Source of the DNA: Candidatus Obscuribacterales bacterium
GTDB taxonomy: Bacteria > Cyanobacteriota > Vampirovibrionia > Obscuribacterales > Obscuribacteraceae
DNA: 64,000 nucleotides
Reading direction: 5' to 3'
Assembly: GCA_020050685.1 (NCBI GenBank)
Contig: JAGVKG010000026.1
Coordinates: 62,001 to 126,000 of the forward strand
Position 1 is the stretch's first letter. Each line of letters starts with the position of its first letter. The position numbers and the translations under genes were made by a program. Below are positions 15,461 to 25,010 of this stretch, one piece after another. The notes below the pieces were generated by a model. The model was given only the letters and a program-made list of their open reading frames with translations. It made no database searches and was not told the DNA's origin.

Positions 15461-16088
15461 AATTAATACGATCTTGTTTGATATCGGTGGTGTCATTCTA
15501 TCCGACGGCTGGGGACGCGCATCGAGAAAGCAAGCTTGTGCAAAGTTCGGTCTGAGCGTGGAAGAGTTTCAAGCCAGGCACGACAAAGTTGCCGATTCAT
15601 TTGAAATGGGCAAAATTGATTTGGATGGCTACCTGAAAGAAACCGTGTTTTACGAGAACCGTACTTTCAGCAAAGACGAATTCAAAGACTTCATGTTTGC
15701 TCAAACCAGACCGAATGAGACAACTCTGGACGTACTGAATGAGCTGGCTACAACCAAACGCTATTTGATGTGCACGATCAACAATGAGTCGCTTGCCCTG
15801 AATGAATTTCGCATCAACAAATTCAACTTGGAAGATTACTTCACCGCGTTTTTCTCCTCCAGCTTCATGGGCATCAAAAAGCCTGGGCCGGAAATTTACC
15901 AGCGCGTCTTAAAAATCATCCAGCGTCGTCCGGAGCAATGCGTTTTTATTGATGACCGCGAAGAAAACCTTGTCTCGCCACGCGAGCTTGGGATACACTG
16001 TATTGAGTATCTAGATCACAAGCAATTGGTAAGCGATCTGGAAAAACTAGGTGTAAGAGTTCAAAAAGGACAACCGGCTCGTCTATGA
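15453..16088 (+). CDS. HAD-superfamily hydrolase
   Basis: A 211-residue HAD-IA type phosphatase. Motif I is LFDIGGVI (nucleophile D9, followed by glycine instead of the second aspartate, as in YihX/epoxide-hydrolase-like HADs). A small helical cap follows, motif II is CTINNES, motif III is the lysine in GIKKPGPEIYQRV, and motif IV is CVFIDDREENL. Substrate cannot be deduced; loss of the second motif I aspartate makes efficient phosphatase activity less certain. It overlaps rnj by 8 bases and the next gene by 4 (ATGA), so the three are translationally coupled. Confidence 0.88.
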   Translation: MSEINTILFDIGGVILSDGWGRASRKQACAKFGLSVEEFQARHDKVADSFEMGKIDLDGYLKETVFYENRTFSKDEFKDFMFAQTRPNETTLDVLNELATTKRYLMCTINNESLALNEFRINKFNLEDYFTAFFSSSFMGIKKPGPEIYQRVLKIIQRRPEQCVFIDDREENLVSPRELGIHCIEYLDHKQLVSDLEKLGVRVQKGQPARL

Positions 16089-17050
16089 CCATCTCTGCTT
16101 CTGAAATTGAGCAAGCCCGGTCGAGATTATCCAATTATTTAACTCCCACACCCATTCAGCATTCACGTTACTTCAGCCACAAGACTGGCGCAGAAGTTTA
16201 TCTGAAACTGGAAATTTTACAGCCAACCCATTCTTTTAAAGTGCGCGGCGCCTTCAATGCAATTTTGGCGCTGGACGAGGAAGAACGCAGGCGCGGCATT
16301 GTTTGCGCCTCAGGTGGCAACCATGGACTGGGGGTGGCACTGGCTTGCAATACTCTCAACATTCCCTGTGCGGTTTACCTGCCGGTGAAGACTCCGGAAA
16401 TAAAAATTGAGGCTATTCAAGCCCTGGGCGCCACGGTGATTTTGCATGGCAATGCTTGGGATGAAGCCAATCTCCGTGCCATGCAAGAAGCCAAAGATCA
16501 GGGATTGGCTTACATTCATCCTTTCAACGACCCTCTGGTAATGGCTGGGCAAGCGACAATTGGGTTAGAGATAATCGATCAGTTGCGCTATATCGATTTG
16601 ATTATTGCCTCCATCGGTGGTGGCGGCCTAACAGCTGGGATTCTTTCTGCCGTTAAACACTTTTCGCCCCAAACCAAAGTAATCGGTGTGGAAACCAAAG
16701 GCGCGGATTCCATGTATCAAAGCATGCAAGCCGGAAAAATAGTCGAGTTGCCAGCCATTACTTCCATTGCCGAAAGTCTTGGCGCGCGCAAGACAGAGCC
16801 ACTACCGTTTGAGATTGTTTCCCAAAATATTGAAGATATTGTCGTGGTATCAGATGAGGAAGCGATTGCCTCTTTAGTGGAATTGCTCAAGCAGGAAAAA
16901 TTGCTGGTCGAACCTGCCGCATCATGCTCATTGGCAGCTCTGACTTCCGGCAAAATCAAATACAAACCAGGTGACCGCATTGCTGTTGTCCTATGCGGAG
17001 CAAATGTGGCAATGGAGAAAGTTGCAGCCTGGCTTAATCCCGAAAGCTAA
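16085..17050 (+). CDS. Threonine/serine dehydratase-like PLP enzyme
   Basis: A 321-residue fold-type II PLP enzyme. The PLP lysine is in HSFKVRGA, the phosphate loop is ASGGNHGLGVAL, and the glycine-rich PLP loop is ASIGGGGLTAGI. It lacks the C-terminal ACT-like regulatory domain of biosynthetic IlvA, so it is the short form: catabolic threonine dehydratase, serine dehydratase or serine racemase. These cannot be told apart by eye. It overlaps the HAD gene by 4 bases. Confidence 0.9.
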   Translation: MTISASEIEQARSRLSNYLTPTPIQHSRYFSHKTGAEVYLKLEILQPTHSFKVRGAFNAILALDEEERRRGIVCASGGNHGLGVALACNTLNIPCAVYLPVKTPEIKIEAIQALGATVILHGNAWDEANLRAMQEAKDQGLAYIHPFNDPLVMAGQATIGLEIIDQLRYIDLIIASIGGGGLTAGILSAVKHFSPQTKVIGVETKGADSMYQSMQAGKIVELPAITSIAESLGARKTEPLPFEIVSQNIEDIVVVSDEEAIASLVELLKQEKLLVEPAASCSLAALTSGKIKYKPGDRIAVVLCGANVAMEKVAAWLNPES

Positions 17051-17256
17051 CCGCCGTGAAATTCAACCTGGCAATACATTGGGTCTTCACCAGGATCTTC
17101 TTCCAAATAAATAACCACAAGATCGCTTGCCAGAGCATTCTGGCAATTGGGACAAGCCAGTTTGCCAGCCGTATAAGCAAAGTTCGTGTCGCACCAAATG
17201 CACATGTAAACGCCGGCCTCAGCTGGCTTTTCGCCTTCGTCCATCTTTGGTTTCAT
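17047..17256 (-). CDS. Small zinc-ribbon protein
   Basis: A 69-residue protein with two CxxC knuckles, MCIWC and LACPNC, separated by about 13 residues, forming a zinc ribbon. The C-terminal tail is acidic (VVIYLEEDPGEDP). ATG 17256 was chosen because a GGGGGG tract lies upstream; a longer TTG start at 17274 is possible. It converges with the dehydratase gene, overlapping by 4 bases. Function is unknown; rubredoxin-like or regulatory zinc binding are possible. Confidence 0.65.
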   Translation of the reverse strand: MKPKMDEGEKPAEAGVYMCIWCDTNFAYTAGKLACPNCQNALASDLVVIYLEEDPGEDPMYCQVEFHGG

Positions 17257-17333
17257 AATCGTGCCCCCCAGCAAGGACTATTACCATTATAAGGGTTAGG
17301 AGCAACTGGTTGCCAAAGAGCTAAAATGGGTGG

Positions 17334-18377
17334 ATGACATGGCGAGAGCTTACACCCGAGCAACTTTTGACCTTCAAAGACCCCTTGGTCATTGATGTCC
17401 GCTCGCCTGGCGAACATGAAAGCGAGCGCGTGCTTGGCTCGGTCAATGTGCCATTGCTGGACAATGACGAGCGGGCAGTAGTCGGAACTTGCTACGTGCA
17501 GGAAGGTGAGGCGAAGGCGCGCTTGCTGGCATTGGATATTATTTCACCCAAACTGCCCAAGCTGATTCGCACAATTATTGCTAAGAGAAAACAGGGGCAA
17601 GCGGTGGTTGTCTATTGTTGGCGCGGCGGGCTGCGTAGCGAGTCGGTTTGTAGTTTTCTTTCCATAATTGGCATCGACTCTTGGCGCTTAAAAGGCGGCT
17701 ACAAAGCTTGGCGACGAATGGTGATTGACGATTTGGCTAAAGCCGATTACAAATTTAAACCGCTGATTTTGCAAGGATTAACTGGTGTTGGCAAAACGGA
17801 GCTTTTGCTTGAGCTGGAGAAACTTGGTGTTTCCGTCTTGGATCTGGAAGGCATCGCCAATCATCGTGGTTCCGTATTTGGTGGCATGGGGCTGGGTGAA
17901 CAACCAACGCAAAAGAATTTTGATGCAGCACTCTGGGATAAGCTTAGATCCTTTGGTGATGAAACAGTGGTGCTGGAAGCTGAAAGTAGAAACATCGGCA
18001 AATTGGCCGTACCTGATTTTATACTGGCGCATATTGCCGACGGTAAGAAAGTTTTAGTTACCGCTTCAATTGAAATGCGTGCTCAGCGATTGGTGGCAGA
18101 TTACATTCGTGTCGATGATCAGGCAACGCGCAATAATCTCGTTTCAGTTCTCGAACTGTTGAAGGAAAGACTGGGCAAGCAGCGAGTCACCGAACTGAAG
18201 GAACTGGCTGAGAGTGGGCAATTGAGTGAACTGGCGTCTGCGCTTTTATTAGAATACTACGACCCGCTTTACAACAGACATGTGCAGAAATATGAGCCTT
18301 ACGACCTGGTCGTGTCCGGAGATGACTGCGCCCTGGCAGCTAAGCAAATTGCTGACTATATAAAGGTAGTGGTTTAG
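17334..18377 (+). CDS. mnmH: tRNA 2-selenouridine/geranyl-2-thiouridine synthase
   Basis: A 347-residue protein with an N-terminal rhodanese domain (VIDVRSPGEHESERVLG) whose catalytic cysteine is C95 in VYCWRGGLRS, followed by a P-loop domain (LQGLTGVGKTELL, about residues 146-158). This fusion defines MnmH/SelU, which exchanges sulfur for selenium at U34 of certain tRNAs through a geranylated intermediate. No selD is in the window, so whether selenium is used here cannot be judged. The gene stands alone and is followed by a hairpin. Confidence 0.94.
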   Translation: MTWRELTPEQLLTFKDPLVIDVRSPGEHESERVLGSVNVPLLDNDERAVVGTCYVQEGEAKARLLALDIISPKLPKLIRTIIAKRKQGQAVVVYCWRGGLRSESVCSFLSIIGIDSWRLKGGYKAWRRMVIDDLAKADYKFKPLILQGLTGVGKTELLLELEKLGVSVLDLEGIANHRGSVFGGMGLGEQPTQKNFDAALWDKLRSFGDETVVLEAESRNIGKLAVPDFILAHIADGKKVLVTASIEMRAQRLVADYIRVDDQATRNNLVSVLELLKERLGKQRVTELKELAESGQLSELASALLLEYYDPLYNRHVQKYEPYDLVVSGDDCALAAKQIADYIKVVV

Positions 18378-18427
18378 GCGATTCGCCCCGTGGTTTTTGG
18401 CTAGCTTAATAGTTGGGCAAATTGCAT

Positions 18428-18453
18428 TTTGGCTCTTCATCTCAAGAGCCAAA
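18428..18453. terminator. Hairpin after mnmH
   Basis: Perfect 10-bp inverted repeat TTTGGCTCTT/AAGAGCCAAA with a 6-base loop, about 50 bases after the mnmH stop. It lacks a strong T tract on the forward strand, so it may be a weak or Rho-assisted terminator, or a transcript-end stabiliser. Confidence 0.5.
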
Positions 18454-18552
18454 TCCATTAAGCTTATGGGGCATTGCCGAGATGCTTCGCGGATGTCATT
18501 AGCTTGTTTGTTTAGTTTGATTACTTCATTTGTTTACTAGGATCCTCGCCCC

Positions 18553-19974
18553 ATGTTTTTTGACAGAATAGCTATCAAATCTTTTGCCTTATTGGTTGTG
18601 GTATCACTCTCGCTATTGCCGAAAGCAAATGCGGCAGTCGGCGACACGACACCAGGAGAAACCAAATCTGTAGTTACAAGAACAGCTGCCCCAAATTCTG
18701 CCCAAACGAAATTAGCTGATGCTAGTGGCGCGAAAAGCAAAACAAGTAAATACATTCGCATACCGGTTTTCTACATTACCGATCGCGACCGACACGACGA
18801 TCTTTATTCCGGTCACCGCAAGCCGGAGTTCGATTCGATTTACGAAATGTATTGTGGCAAAGCAGAATGTCTGATTGAAAATGTAGCCAACAAAACAATT
18901 GGCGAAAAGGAAACCAAACTCGGCTGGTCTTATGCCGCCAAGAAAGACAAAATCCCTTACACAGTTGGCCCAATACCAGGTGCTGGCGATAAGAACACCT
19001 TGACCAAACAATTTACCGGTACTTGCGTGAAAGCCTTAACTGACGCAGGGCACTCGGAGTTTTTGGTTTTTGTTCATGGTGCTAACAATACTTTTGATAA
19101 CGCTGTGCATTCAGCAGCAAAACTTTGTTATTACACTGGACGCCCGGTCTTGTTATATACCTGGCCATCGACAGGCAGATTTATTCAATACGGAATTGAT
19201 GCCGGCAATAACGAATGGAGCCAGGAGCACTTCAATTGCTTCATGGAAGACATGGGTCGCGTCAAGGCAAGCAGTAAGGCAAACGGTAAGGATTTTACCG
19301 CTTACTTGGTAGCACATAGCATGGGCAATCGACTAGTTGTGCGTGCCGGTCCAATAATGAGCGGACAAAGCTTGTTCAAAGAAATATACATGGTTGACCC
19401 CGATATCGACGCTCAAACATTTATTCATTACACCTCTCGCTATGCACTCAAGGAAGAGGGACAAAAGTTTTCTAAAACACGCTTGCTTTTTTCCAACAAG
19501 GATCGCGTCTTGCCATTGGCGCAAATGATTGCCGGCGGTTATAGCCGCTTAGGACAAGGTGTGGATTCTATTTTGGCGACAATTTTGGAGCCGGACAATT
19601 TCCCGGTGTTCTGGCAAGAAGCAATTGATTTGCTTAAGCCTGATGATCTCCAACCGGCAGGAGAAGCTTTTGCTGAAACTGCCACCATTGCCAACGGATT
19701 TGAAACCATCGATTACACTCTAGCCGACAAAGGCTTGTGGGGTCACACGATTCCCTTTGAATTAATTGCTAGCCTGGTGGAAACGGGTGGTCCGGGTGAA
19801 GGTCTTTCCTTGCAGCCAATGGGTCATAGCAAAGCCAATCGATTGACCCGCCTGACGGCCTGGTCTTTCAAACAACATAATGATTCACCAGTAGGTCATG
19901 GTCTCCGAGTTGTAATCGATTCTAAAGCCCAACCGAACAAACAAGTTGCAGGAACAAATGTTGTTCCTCATTAA
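18553..19974 (+). CDS. Exported alpha/beta hydrolase, DUF900 type
   Basis: A 473-residue protein with a signal peptide (hydrophobic FALLVVVSLSLLPKANA, residues about 11-27). The pattern IPVFYITDRDR, then FLVFVHGANNTFDNAV, YTWPSTGRF and YLVAHSMGNRLV is that of DUF900-type alpha/beta hydrolases. The nucleophile is S256 in AHSMGN; a histidine in LWGHTIPFELI near the C-terminus could complete the triad. Substrate is unknown; esterase or lipase activity in the envelope is plausible. AGGA lies 9 bases before ATG 18553. Confidence 0.85.
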   Translation: MFFDRIAIKSFALLVVVSLSLLPKANAAVGDTTPGETKSVVTRTAAPNSAQTKLADASGAKSKTSKYIRIPVFYITDRDRHDDLYSGHRKPEFDSIYEMYCGKAECLIENVANKTIGEKETKLGWSYAAKKDKIPYTVGPIPGAGDKNTLTKQFTGTCVKALTDAGHSEFLVFVHGANNTFDNAVHSAAKLCYYTGRPVLLYTWPSTGRFIQYGIDAGNNEWSQEHFNCFMEDMGRVKASSKANGKDFTAYLVAHSMGNRLVVRAGPIMSGQSLFKEIYMVDPDIDAQTFIHYTSRYALKEEGQKFSKTRLLFSNKDRVLPLAQMIAGGYSRLGQGVDSILATILEPDNFPVFWQEAIDLLKPDDLQPAGEAFAETATIANGFETIDYTLADKGLWGHTIPFELIASLVETGGPGEGLSLQPMGHSKANRLTRLTAWSFKQHNDSPVGHGLRVVIDSKAQPNKQVAGTNVVPH

Positions 19975-20062
19975 GATGCGCATAAGACCTGGCCCAAATT
20001 GGACCAAGCCGAAATAGGATATTCCTATAAACAGGTGACGGATCAAATAGAACAGGACAGCA

Positions 20063-23000
20063 ATGGATCGGCTCGTCAATTCCTTTATCAATAGTGCGCT
20101 GCGTGGGCGTTATCTCACACTGGCAGCAACAGCACTAGTATTGATAGCTGGAATTATTGCTTGGCGCAGCTTGCCGATTGAAGCTTATCCGGAATTGTCC
20201 AATCCACAAGTGCGCGTGATCACATTGATACCAGGCAAAGGTGCTGAAGAAGTTGAGCGCCTGGTGACTGTGCCTTTGGAAAAAGAAATGAACGGCATTC
20301 CAGGGCAAACAGCGCTGCGATCAATTTCCCTTTATGGGCTTTCTGTTGTGATCTCAACATTTACTGATGCCACACCAACTACCTTGGCACGCCAGCAAGT
20401 TTTGGAACGGATTCAACAAGCAGACTTGCCGCCTGATGCTGAGCCGCAGTTGGAGCCGGATGTTGGCTCGCTAAGAGAAATTTATCGTTATTGTTTGCAT
20501 AGTCCCTATTATTCGGCAATGGGCTTGCGAGCAATTCAGCAGTGGGATTTGGAAAAGTTATTTCGCCAAATACCAGGCGTAATTGGCGTGGTTAGCGAAG
20601 GTGGCCCGACCAAAACTTTTCAAGTCAATTTGGATCCGTATCTTTTGCGCGCTTATGATGTAACGCTCAAGGAAGTCTTCGACGCGGTTGCCAATGCCAA
20701 TGCCACCACAGGTGGTGGGTTCCTCGAGCAAAATGGCAATGCCATGATTGTCCGGGAACTTGGGCTTTTAAAAAACGAGGACGACATCCGCCAGGTAGTT
20801 ATATCCTCGACCAAGGATGGCATTCCCATAAGAGTAAAAAACATAGCAACCGTCGAAATTGGCCCGATGGTGCGCAGAGGACAAGTCGGTAAGGATGATG
20901 AAGATGATGTGGTCGAGGGTATTGTCCTTTTGCGCCGGGGAGAGAATCCATCTAAGGTTCTGCATGCACTACAAGACAGACTGCCGGAAATTTTATCGCG
21001 CTTGCCTAAAGGCGTAGAGTTCAAAAAACTCTATGATCGCGAATGGCTGATCAAACAAACACTTACAACCGTCGGCACCAACGTGGCAATTGGTATCGGA
21101 CTGGTGGTGGCACTTTTGGCTATCTTTCTTGTCGATATCGGCTCGGCGCTGATAACCGCTTGTGTGATTCCCTTGTCGATGTTAATTGCTTTCATTTGCC
21201 TGACACTTTTTGGCATACCGGCGAACTTACTTTCGCTGGGAGCAATTGATTTCGGCATTCTAGTCGACAGCGCCGTGGTGATGACGGAAAACATCATTCG
21301 CCGCCTTTCAGAAGAAGGCCAGGATGCATCACCGCAAGAACGTTTGCTTTTGCTTTCTGAAGCGGCGCGCGAAGTGGGCAGCCCAATTGTCTTTGGTATT
21401 ATCGTAATTGTCGCCACCTTTTTGCCAATCTTTAGTTTTGGTGGCGTTGAAGGCAAGCTCTTTCATCCCCTTGCCACCACTATGGTCTGCGCCTTAATCG
21501 GAGCCGGTCTTGTGGCCCTGGCATTAGTGCCTGTCTTGTGCTCATTTTTTCTCGTCAAGAAACCCTTACGTGAACGTGAAAGTCCAATAGTGGCTCTGGC
21601 ACGAAATGTTTATCAACCATCGCTTGCTTGGTCACTCAAGCATCCAATGGTGATGATTTGTGGTGCAGCTATCGCTATTGGTTTTGCCACTTTTCTTTTT
21701 TTGAATCTAGGCAGTGAATTTCTGCCACATTTAGAAGAAGGGAATATTTGGCTGAGAGCAACAATCAAGCCAGGTAGTGTTTCGCTTGCTGAATCGGTGA
21801 GAGTGGCAAGAGAAATCAGATTGACATTGCTCAAATATCCGGAAGTCAAACAAGTGCTTTCACAAGCTGGTGGTCCGGACGATGGTACTGACCCGGCTCG
21901 CTTTGCCGACCAAGAAATTTACGTCGACCTCAAGCCAGCCCGGGAATGGCGCGGGCAATTTCATGAGAATAAAAACGAACTGATTGCTTCCATGCGCAAA
22001 GATTTGGAGGAGATCCCAGGCGTTGGTTATTACTTCACTCAATATATTCAGACGACGCTGGATGAGGCACTGTCCGGTGTACAAGGTTCTTTGGTGGCAA
22101 AAATTGCCGGTCCGGATCTAGCGCAATTAGAAATTGTTGCGCATCAGGTTGGCCGAATCATGAGCCAAACTCCTGGCATTGTTGACGTGATTGTTGATCC
22201 ACTTTTAGGCCAGCCGCAATATGTAATTGAGATCAATCGCGATCAAGCAGCACGATATGGACTGAATGTAGAAAATCTCAAACAGCTTGTCGAAATTGCC
22301 ATTGGTGGTCAGCAAGCAACAAAAGTAATTGATGGTGAGCGCCGCTTCCAAGTTATCGTTAGGTTGGCAGCACCTTATCGATCCAGCCAAAAAGCATTGC
22401 AAGAAGTGTTAATCGATAGTCCTTCCGGCGCCAAAATTCCGTTAACACAGTTAGCCACTCTCAAAGAAGTAAATGGTGCCACACAAATTTGGCGCGAAGC
22501 CGGCTATCGCATGGCCACAATTCGTGCCAATGTCAGAGGGCGAGATCTGGCAACGTCCGTGGAAGATGCTCAAAAACAAGTTGCAAGACATGTCACTTTG
22601 CCGTCAGGTTATAGAGTGGAATGGAGTGGAGAATTCCAACGACAAAGGGAAGCCACTCACCAACTGGCCGTTGTCATGCCAGTCACATTGGTAGTTATCC
22701 TAACGATTTTGTATTTATCTTGTGGCACCTTGGGTGGTGCTGTACTGATGTTTTCTGTTGTGCCGCTTGCCGCCATTGGTGCAGTCTGTGCCCTTGAGTT
22801 GACTGGCACTTATTTTTCCATATCTGCTGGTGTCGGCTTAATTGCCTTGTTTGGTCTGGCAGTTAAAAACGGTATTTTGCTTGTTTCGTTCGTCAATGAG
22901 CTTAGATTCCGAGGCGAACCAATTGATAAAGCGGTTTTCAACGGCTCATTAACCCGCATGCGCCCAGTCATCATGACTGCCACCATTGCGGCGATGGGAC

Positions 23001-23215
23001 TTCTGCCGGCCGCCTTATCCAACGAAATTGGCTCTCAAACACAAAAGCCGTTTGCCATCGTGATTATTGGCGGTTTAATTTCCTGTACATTGCTAACATT
23101 ATATGTATTACCGGCCCTATATTTGCGTTTTGCTCCGAGCCCGGGAAAGCAACCTGGCTCCGAGAATTCAAATCCTAAAGTGACGAAGAAAGAAACGGAG
23201 ACACAGACTCAATGA
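20063..23215 (+). CDS. CzcA/CusA-type heavy-metal RND transporter
   Basis: A 1050-residue RND pump, the usual length, with the N-terminal helix then SLPIEAYPELSNPQV and the heavy-metal-efflux signature in transmembrane helix 4: D396-F-G-I-L-V-D402 and E409 in VVMTEN, the proton-relay residues. It has two large periplasmic loops and a second membrane half (FSVVPLAAIGAVCAL). Such pumps export Zn, Co, Cd, Cu or Ag; the metal cannot be read from sequence alone. It overlaps the adaptor gene by 4 bases. No outer-membrane channel gene is nearby. Confidence 0.93.
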   Translation: MDRLVNSFINSALRGRYLTLAATALVLIAGIIAWRSLPIEAYPELSNPQVRVITLIPGKGAEEVERLVTVPLEKEMNGIPGQTALRSISLYGLSVVISTFTDATPTTLARQQVLERIQQADLPPDAEPQLEPDVGSLREIYRYCLHSPYYSAMGLRAIQQWDLEKLFRQIPGVIGVVSEGGPTKTFQVNLDPYLLRAYDVTLKEVFDAVANANATTGGGFLEQNGNAMIVRELGLLKNEDDIRQVVISSTKDGIPIRVKNIATVEIGPMVRRGQVGKDDEDDVVEGIVLLRRGENPSKVLHALQDRLPEILSRLPKGVEFKKLYDREWLIKQTLTTVGTNVAIGIGLVVALLAIFLVDIGSALITACVIPLSMLIAFICLTLFGIPANLLSLGAIDFGILVDSAVVMTENIIRRLSEEGQDASPQERLLLLSEAAREVGSPIVFGIIVIVATFLPIFSFGGVEGKLFHPLATTMVCALIGAGLVALALVPVLCSFFLVKKPLRERESPIVALARNVYQPSLAWSLKHPMVMICGAAIAIGFATFLFLNLGSEFLPHLEEGNIWLRATIKPGSVSLAESVRVAREIRLTLLKYPEVKQVLSQAGGPDDGTDPARFADQEIYVDLKPAREWRGQFHENKNELIASMRKDLEEIPGVGYYFTQYIQTTLDEALSGVQGSLVAKIAGPDLAQLEIVAHQVGRIMSQTPGIVDVIVDPLLGQPQYVIEINRDQAARYGLNVENLKQLVEIAIGGQQATKVIDGERRFQVIVRLAAPYRSSQKALQEVLIDSPSGAKIPLTQLATLKEVNGATQIWREAGYRMATIRANVRGRDLATSVEDAQKQVARHVTLPSGYRVEWSGEFQRQREATHQLAVVMPVTLVVILTILYLSCGTLGGAVLMFSVVPLAAIGAVCALELTGTYFSISAGVGLIALFGLAVKNGILLVSFVNELRFRGEPIDKAVFNGSLTRMRPVIMTATIAAMGLLPAALSNEIGSQTQKPFAIVIIGGLISCTLLTLYVLPALYLRFAPSPGKQPGSENSNPKVTKKETETQTQ

Positions 23216-24447
23216 AATGTCGTCTGAGTTATAGTGCAATTCGTGCCGCCATGTTTTTATTGGCAAGCACAATATTGTTGTCCTCTTGCAGTGGGCCTGT
23301 GCACGAGCAGAATAACGAGAAAGCCATCGACAAGACAGCGCCAATTGCGCTTAGCGATGCGCAAGCCAAAGAACTTGGTTTAACGACTGCAGTTGTACAA
23401 AACAAGACACTACCAGTTGAATTGGACTTAGCTGCCGTTGTGCATGCCAATGAGAACTTAAGTACACCGGTAAATTGCCTTGTGCCTGGGCGAGTGGAAG
23501 ATGTTAACGTCAATATGGGAGATGTGGTATCACGTGGACAAATATTGGCCCATATTCGCTGCGATGAGGTTGGCCAAATTGAAAGTGAGTATTTGTCCAA
23601 GGATCTCGACTCGCTGGCCGACTATAAACAAAAACAAGTGCAACAAAGTCTCGCCGAAAAAGTTCATCAACGGAAGAAAACACTTTATGAAGAAAAAATT
23701 GGTGCCAAAGCCGATTTAGAAATTGCCGAAAGTGAACTTGAGCAAGCCAGGGCTGCTCTAACTGCAATTACCGATAAGCGGGTTGCTGCAAAATCAGCAA
23801 TTCGACAACGTTTGAAAATCTTTGGCATCCCTGGCTCAGAAGTCGATCGTTTATTACGCACCAGGCAGGTGCAACATGTTTTTGAAGTGTTCGCACCGAG
23901 AACCGGAATAATCATCGATCGTGATGCCAACCCGGGAGAAATTATTGACGCAGACAAACAACTTTTCATGGTGGCCGATTTAAGTAATGTCTGGCTAATT
24001 GCCCAAGTCTATGAGAAAGACGTACCGAAGATGAGACTTGGACTGCCTGTGACAGTTACATTAGACAGCTTGCCTAACGAGCCGTTTAAGGGTGTTTTGG
24101 ATTTTGTTGGTGCACAAGTAAATCGAGAGACAAGAACTTTGTCCGTACGCGCCAGCATCAACAATCCCCAATTAAAATTGAAGCCAGACATGTTTGCTCG
24201 TTTGAAAGTGAAAGTAGCAACAGCAGACGCGATGATTGTGCCACAAGAGGCTGTGCAAAAAATCGGCGAATCATCGGTAGTTTACGTAGTTAGCACGCAC
24301 AATAATTTTTTGGAACGCAAAGTAAAGACTGGTCGGATTTTGGGAGACTATGTGGAAATTTTGGATGGATTACGCCCTAGGGAAACCGTTGTTGTACATG
24401 GAAGCCTACAGCTTCTCGGTGACGCAATTCAGCGTCTCAGTCAATAA
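23212..24447 (+). CDS. RND membrane-fusion (adaptor) lipoprotein
   Basis: A 411-residue CzcB/CusB-like adaptor. It has a lipoprotein signal (FLLASTILLSSCSGP, acylated cysteine in the SSC lipobox), barrel-sandwich halves VPGRVEDVNVNMGDVVSRGQ and FAPRTGIIIDRDANPGEIID flanking an alpha-hairpin (about residues 125-190), and a beta-barrel/membrane-proximal end (VPQEAVQKIGESSVVYVV). It links the RND pump to an outer-membrane duct. It begins within the end of the pump gene (4-base overlap) and is followed 14 bases later by the PII-like gene. Confidence 0.92.
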   Translation: MKCRLSYSAIRAAMFLLASTILLSSCSGPVHEQNNEKAIDKTAPIALSDAQAKELGLTTAVVQNKTLPVELDLAAVVHANENLSTPVNCLVPGRVEDVNVNMGDVVSRGQILAHIRCDEVGQIESEYLSKDLDSLADYKQKQVQQSLAEKVHQRKKTLYEEKIGAKADLEIAESELEQARAALTAITDKRVAAKSAIRQRLKIFGIPGSEVDRLLRTRQVQHVFEVFAPRTGIIIDRDANPGEIIDADKQLFMVADLSNVWLIAQVYEKDVPKMRLGLPVTVTLDSLPNEPFKGVLDFVGAQVNRETRTLSVRASINNPQLKLKPDMFARLKVKVATADAMIVPQEAVQKIGESSVVYVVSTHNNFLERKVKTGRILGDYVEILDGLRPRETVVVHGSLQLLGDAIQRLSQ

Positions 24448-24461
24448 TCAGAGGAGAAATC

Positions 24462-24782
24462 GTGAAACTCATTACTGCCATCATTCAACCTTTCATGACT
24501 GATAAGCTGGCTCGCGTTTTGCGCAAGCAGCCTATCTCTGGTTACACCGTATCCAAAGTTGACGGCTCCGGTCGGGACTTGGCTTTATCGCCGGATTATT
24601 TACGCCCGAGAGCGAAAGTAGAAATTGCCGTCAATGACGAGCAAGTCAAACAAATCACCGACTTGATAGTCAAGACTGTCGGCACCCATCAAGAAGGCGA
24701 TGGTATTGTTTTTGTCACCGCAATCGAAACAGTCATAAACATCCAAACCGGACACGTAAACGAAACCGCCCTGACCGTGTAA
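24462..24782 (+). CDS. PII-like protein linked to metal efflux
   Basis: A 106-residue PII-superfamily protein: KLITAIIQPFMTDKLARVL at the N-terminus and KVEIAVNDEQVKQITDLIVK, then DGIVFVTAIETVINIQTG at the C-terminus. The T-loop region (GSGRDLALSPDYLRPRAKVE) is shortened and lacks the canonical uridylylated tyrosine context of GlnB. From memory, a PII-NG group is encoded beside CzcA/CusA-type pumps, and this operon fits. It probably senses a metal or nucleotide and regulates the pump; that is inference. GTG 24462 has GAGGAG about 7 bases upstream. Confidence 0.85.
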   Translation: MKLITAIIQPFMTDKLARVLRKQPISGYTVSKVDGSGRDLALSPDYLRPRAKVEIAVNDEQVKQITDLIVKTVGTHQEGDGIVFVTAIETVINIQTGHVNETALTV

Positions 24783-24822
24783 AGAGTGTCGACCTAACGT
24801 GCTATCAGCAAAACGCAGCGAT

Positions 24823-24840
24823 CCCCAAAGCTTTTTGGGG
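24823..24840 (+). terminator. Hairpin after the RND-PII operon
   Basis: CCCCAAA pairs with TTTGGGG around a GCTT loop, 40 bases after the PII-like stop codon. No T tract follows on the forward strand, so termination efficiency is doubtful. Confidence 0.4.
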
Positions 24841-24890
24841 TCGGTTGCGGAGTGGAGCGAGCAAACGCGCGTACCAAAACGAGCGCCCAC

Positions 24891-24980
24891 CCAGCGAGCA
24901 TAGGACTGTGAGGAACAGTCCGCAGCGAGCGTCGCAAAATGCGGAGGAGCCGACGGAGGAAGGCGACGGAGCATGTAAAA
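24891..24980 (+). repeat. Structured interspersed repeat, copy A
   Basis: The core hairpin is GGACTGT-GAGGA-ACAGTCC (24903-24921). It is flanked by AGCGAGCA on the left and CGCAGCGAGCGT on the right, then GCGGAGGAGCCGA and GGCGACGGAGC, ending in TGTAAA. The same ordered blocks occur at 40571-40684 and, on the reverse strand, at 52561-52645, with different but still complementary stem bases. It lies downstream of the PII-like gene and ends at the reverse-strand terminator. Confidence 0.8.
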
Positions 24981-25010
24981 AAAGAACTTCCCCCAAAAGC
25001 TTGAGGGAAG
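24977..25010 (-). terminator. Intrinsic terminator, reverse strand
   Basis: Reading on the reverse strand, CTTCCCTCAA-GCTT-TTGGGGGAAG forms a 10-bp stem with one T-G pair, followed at once by TTCTTTTTTT. This is a strong Rho-independent terminator for transcription coming from sepF or from a separate RNA in between. Confidence 0.85.
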
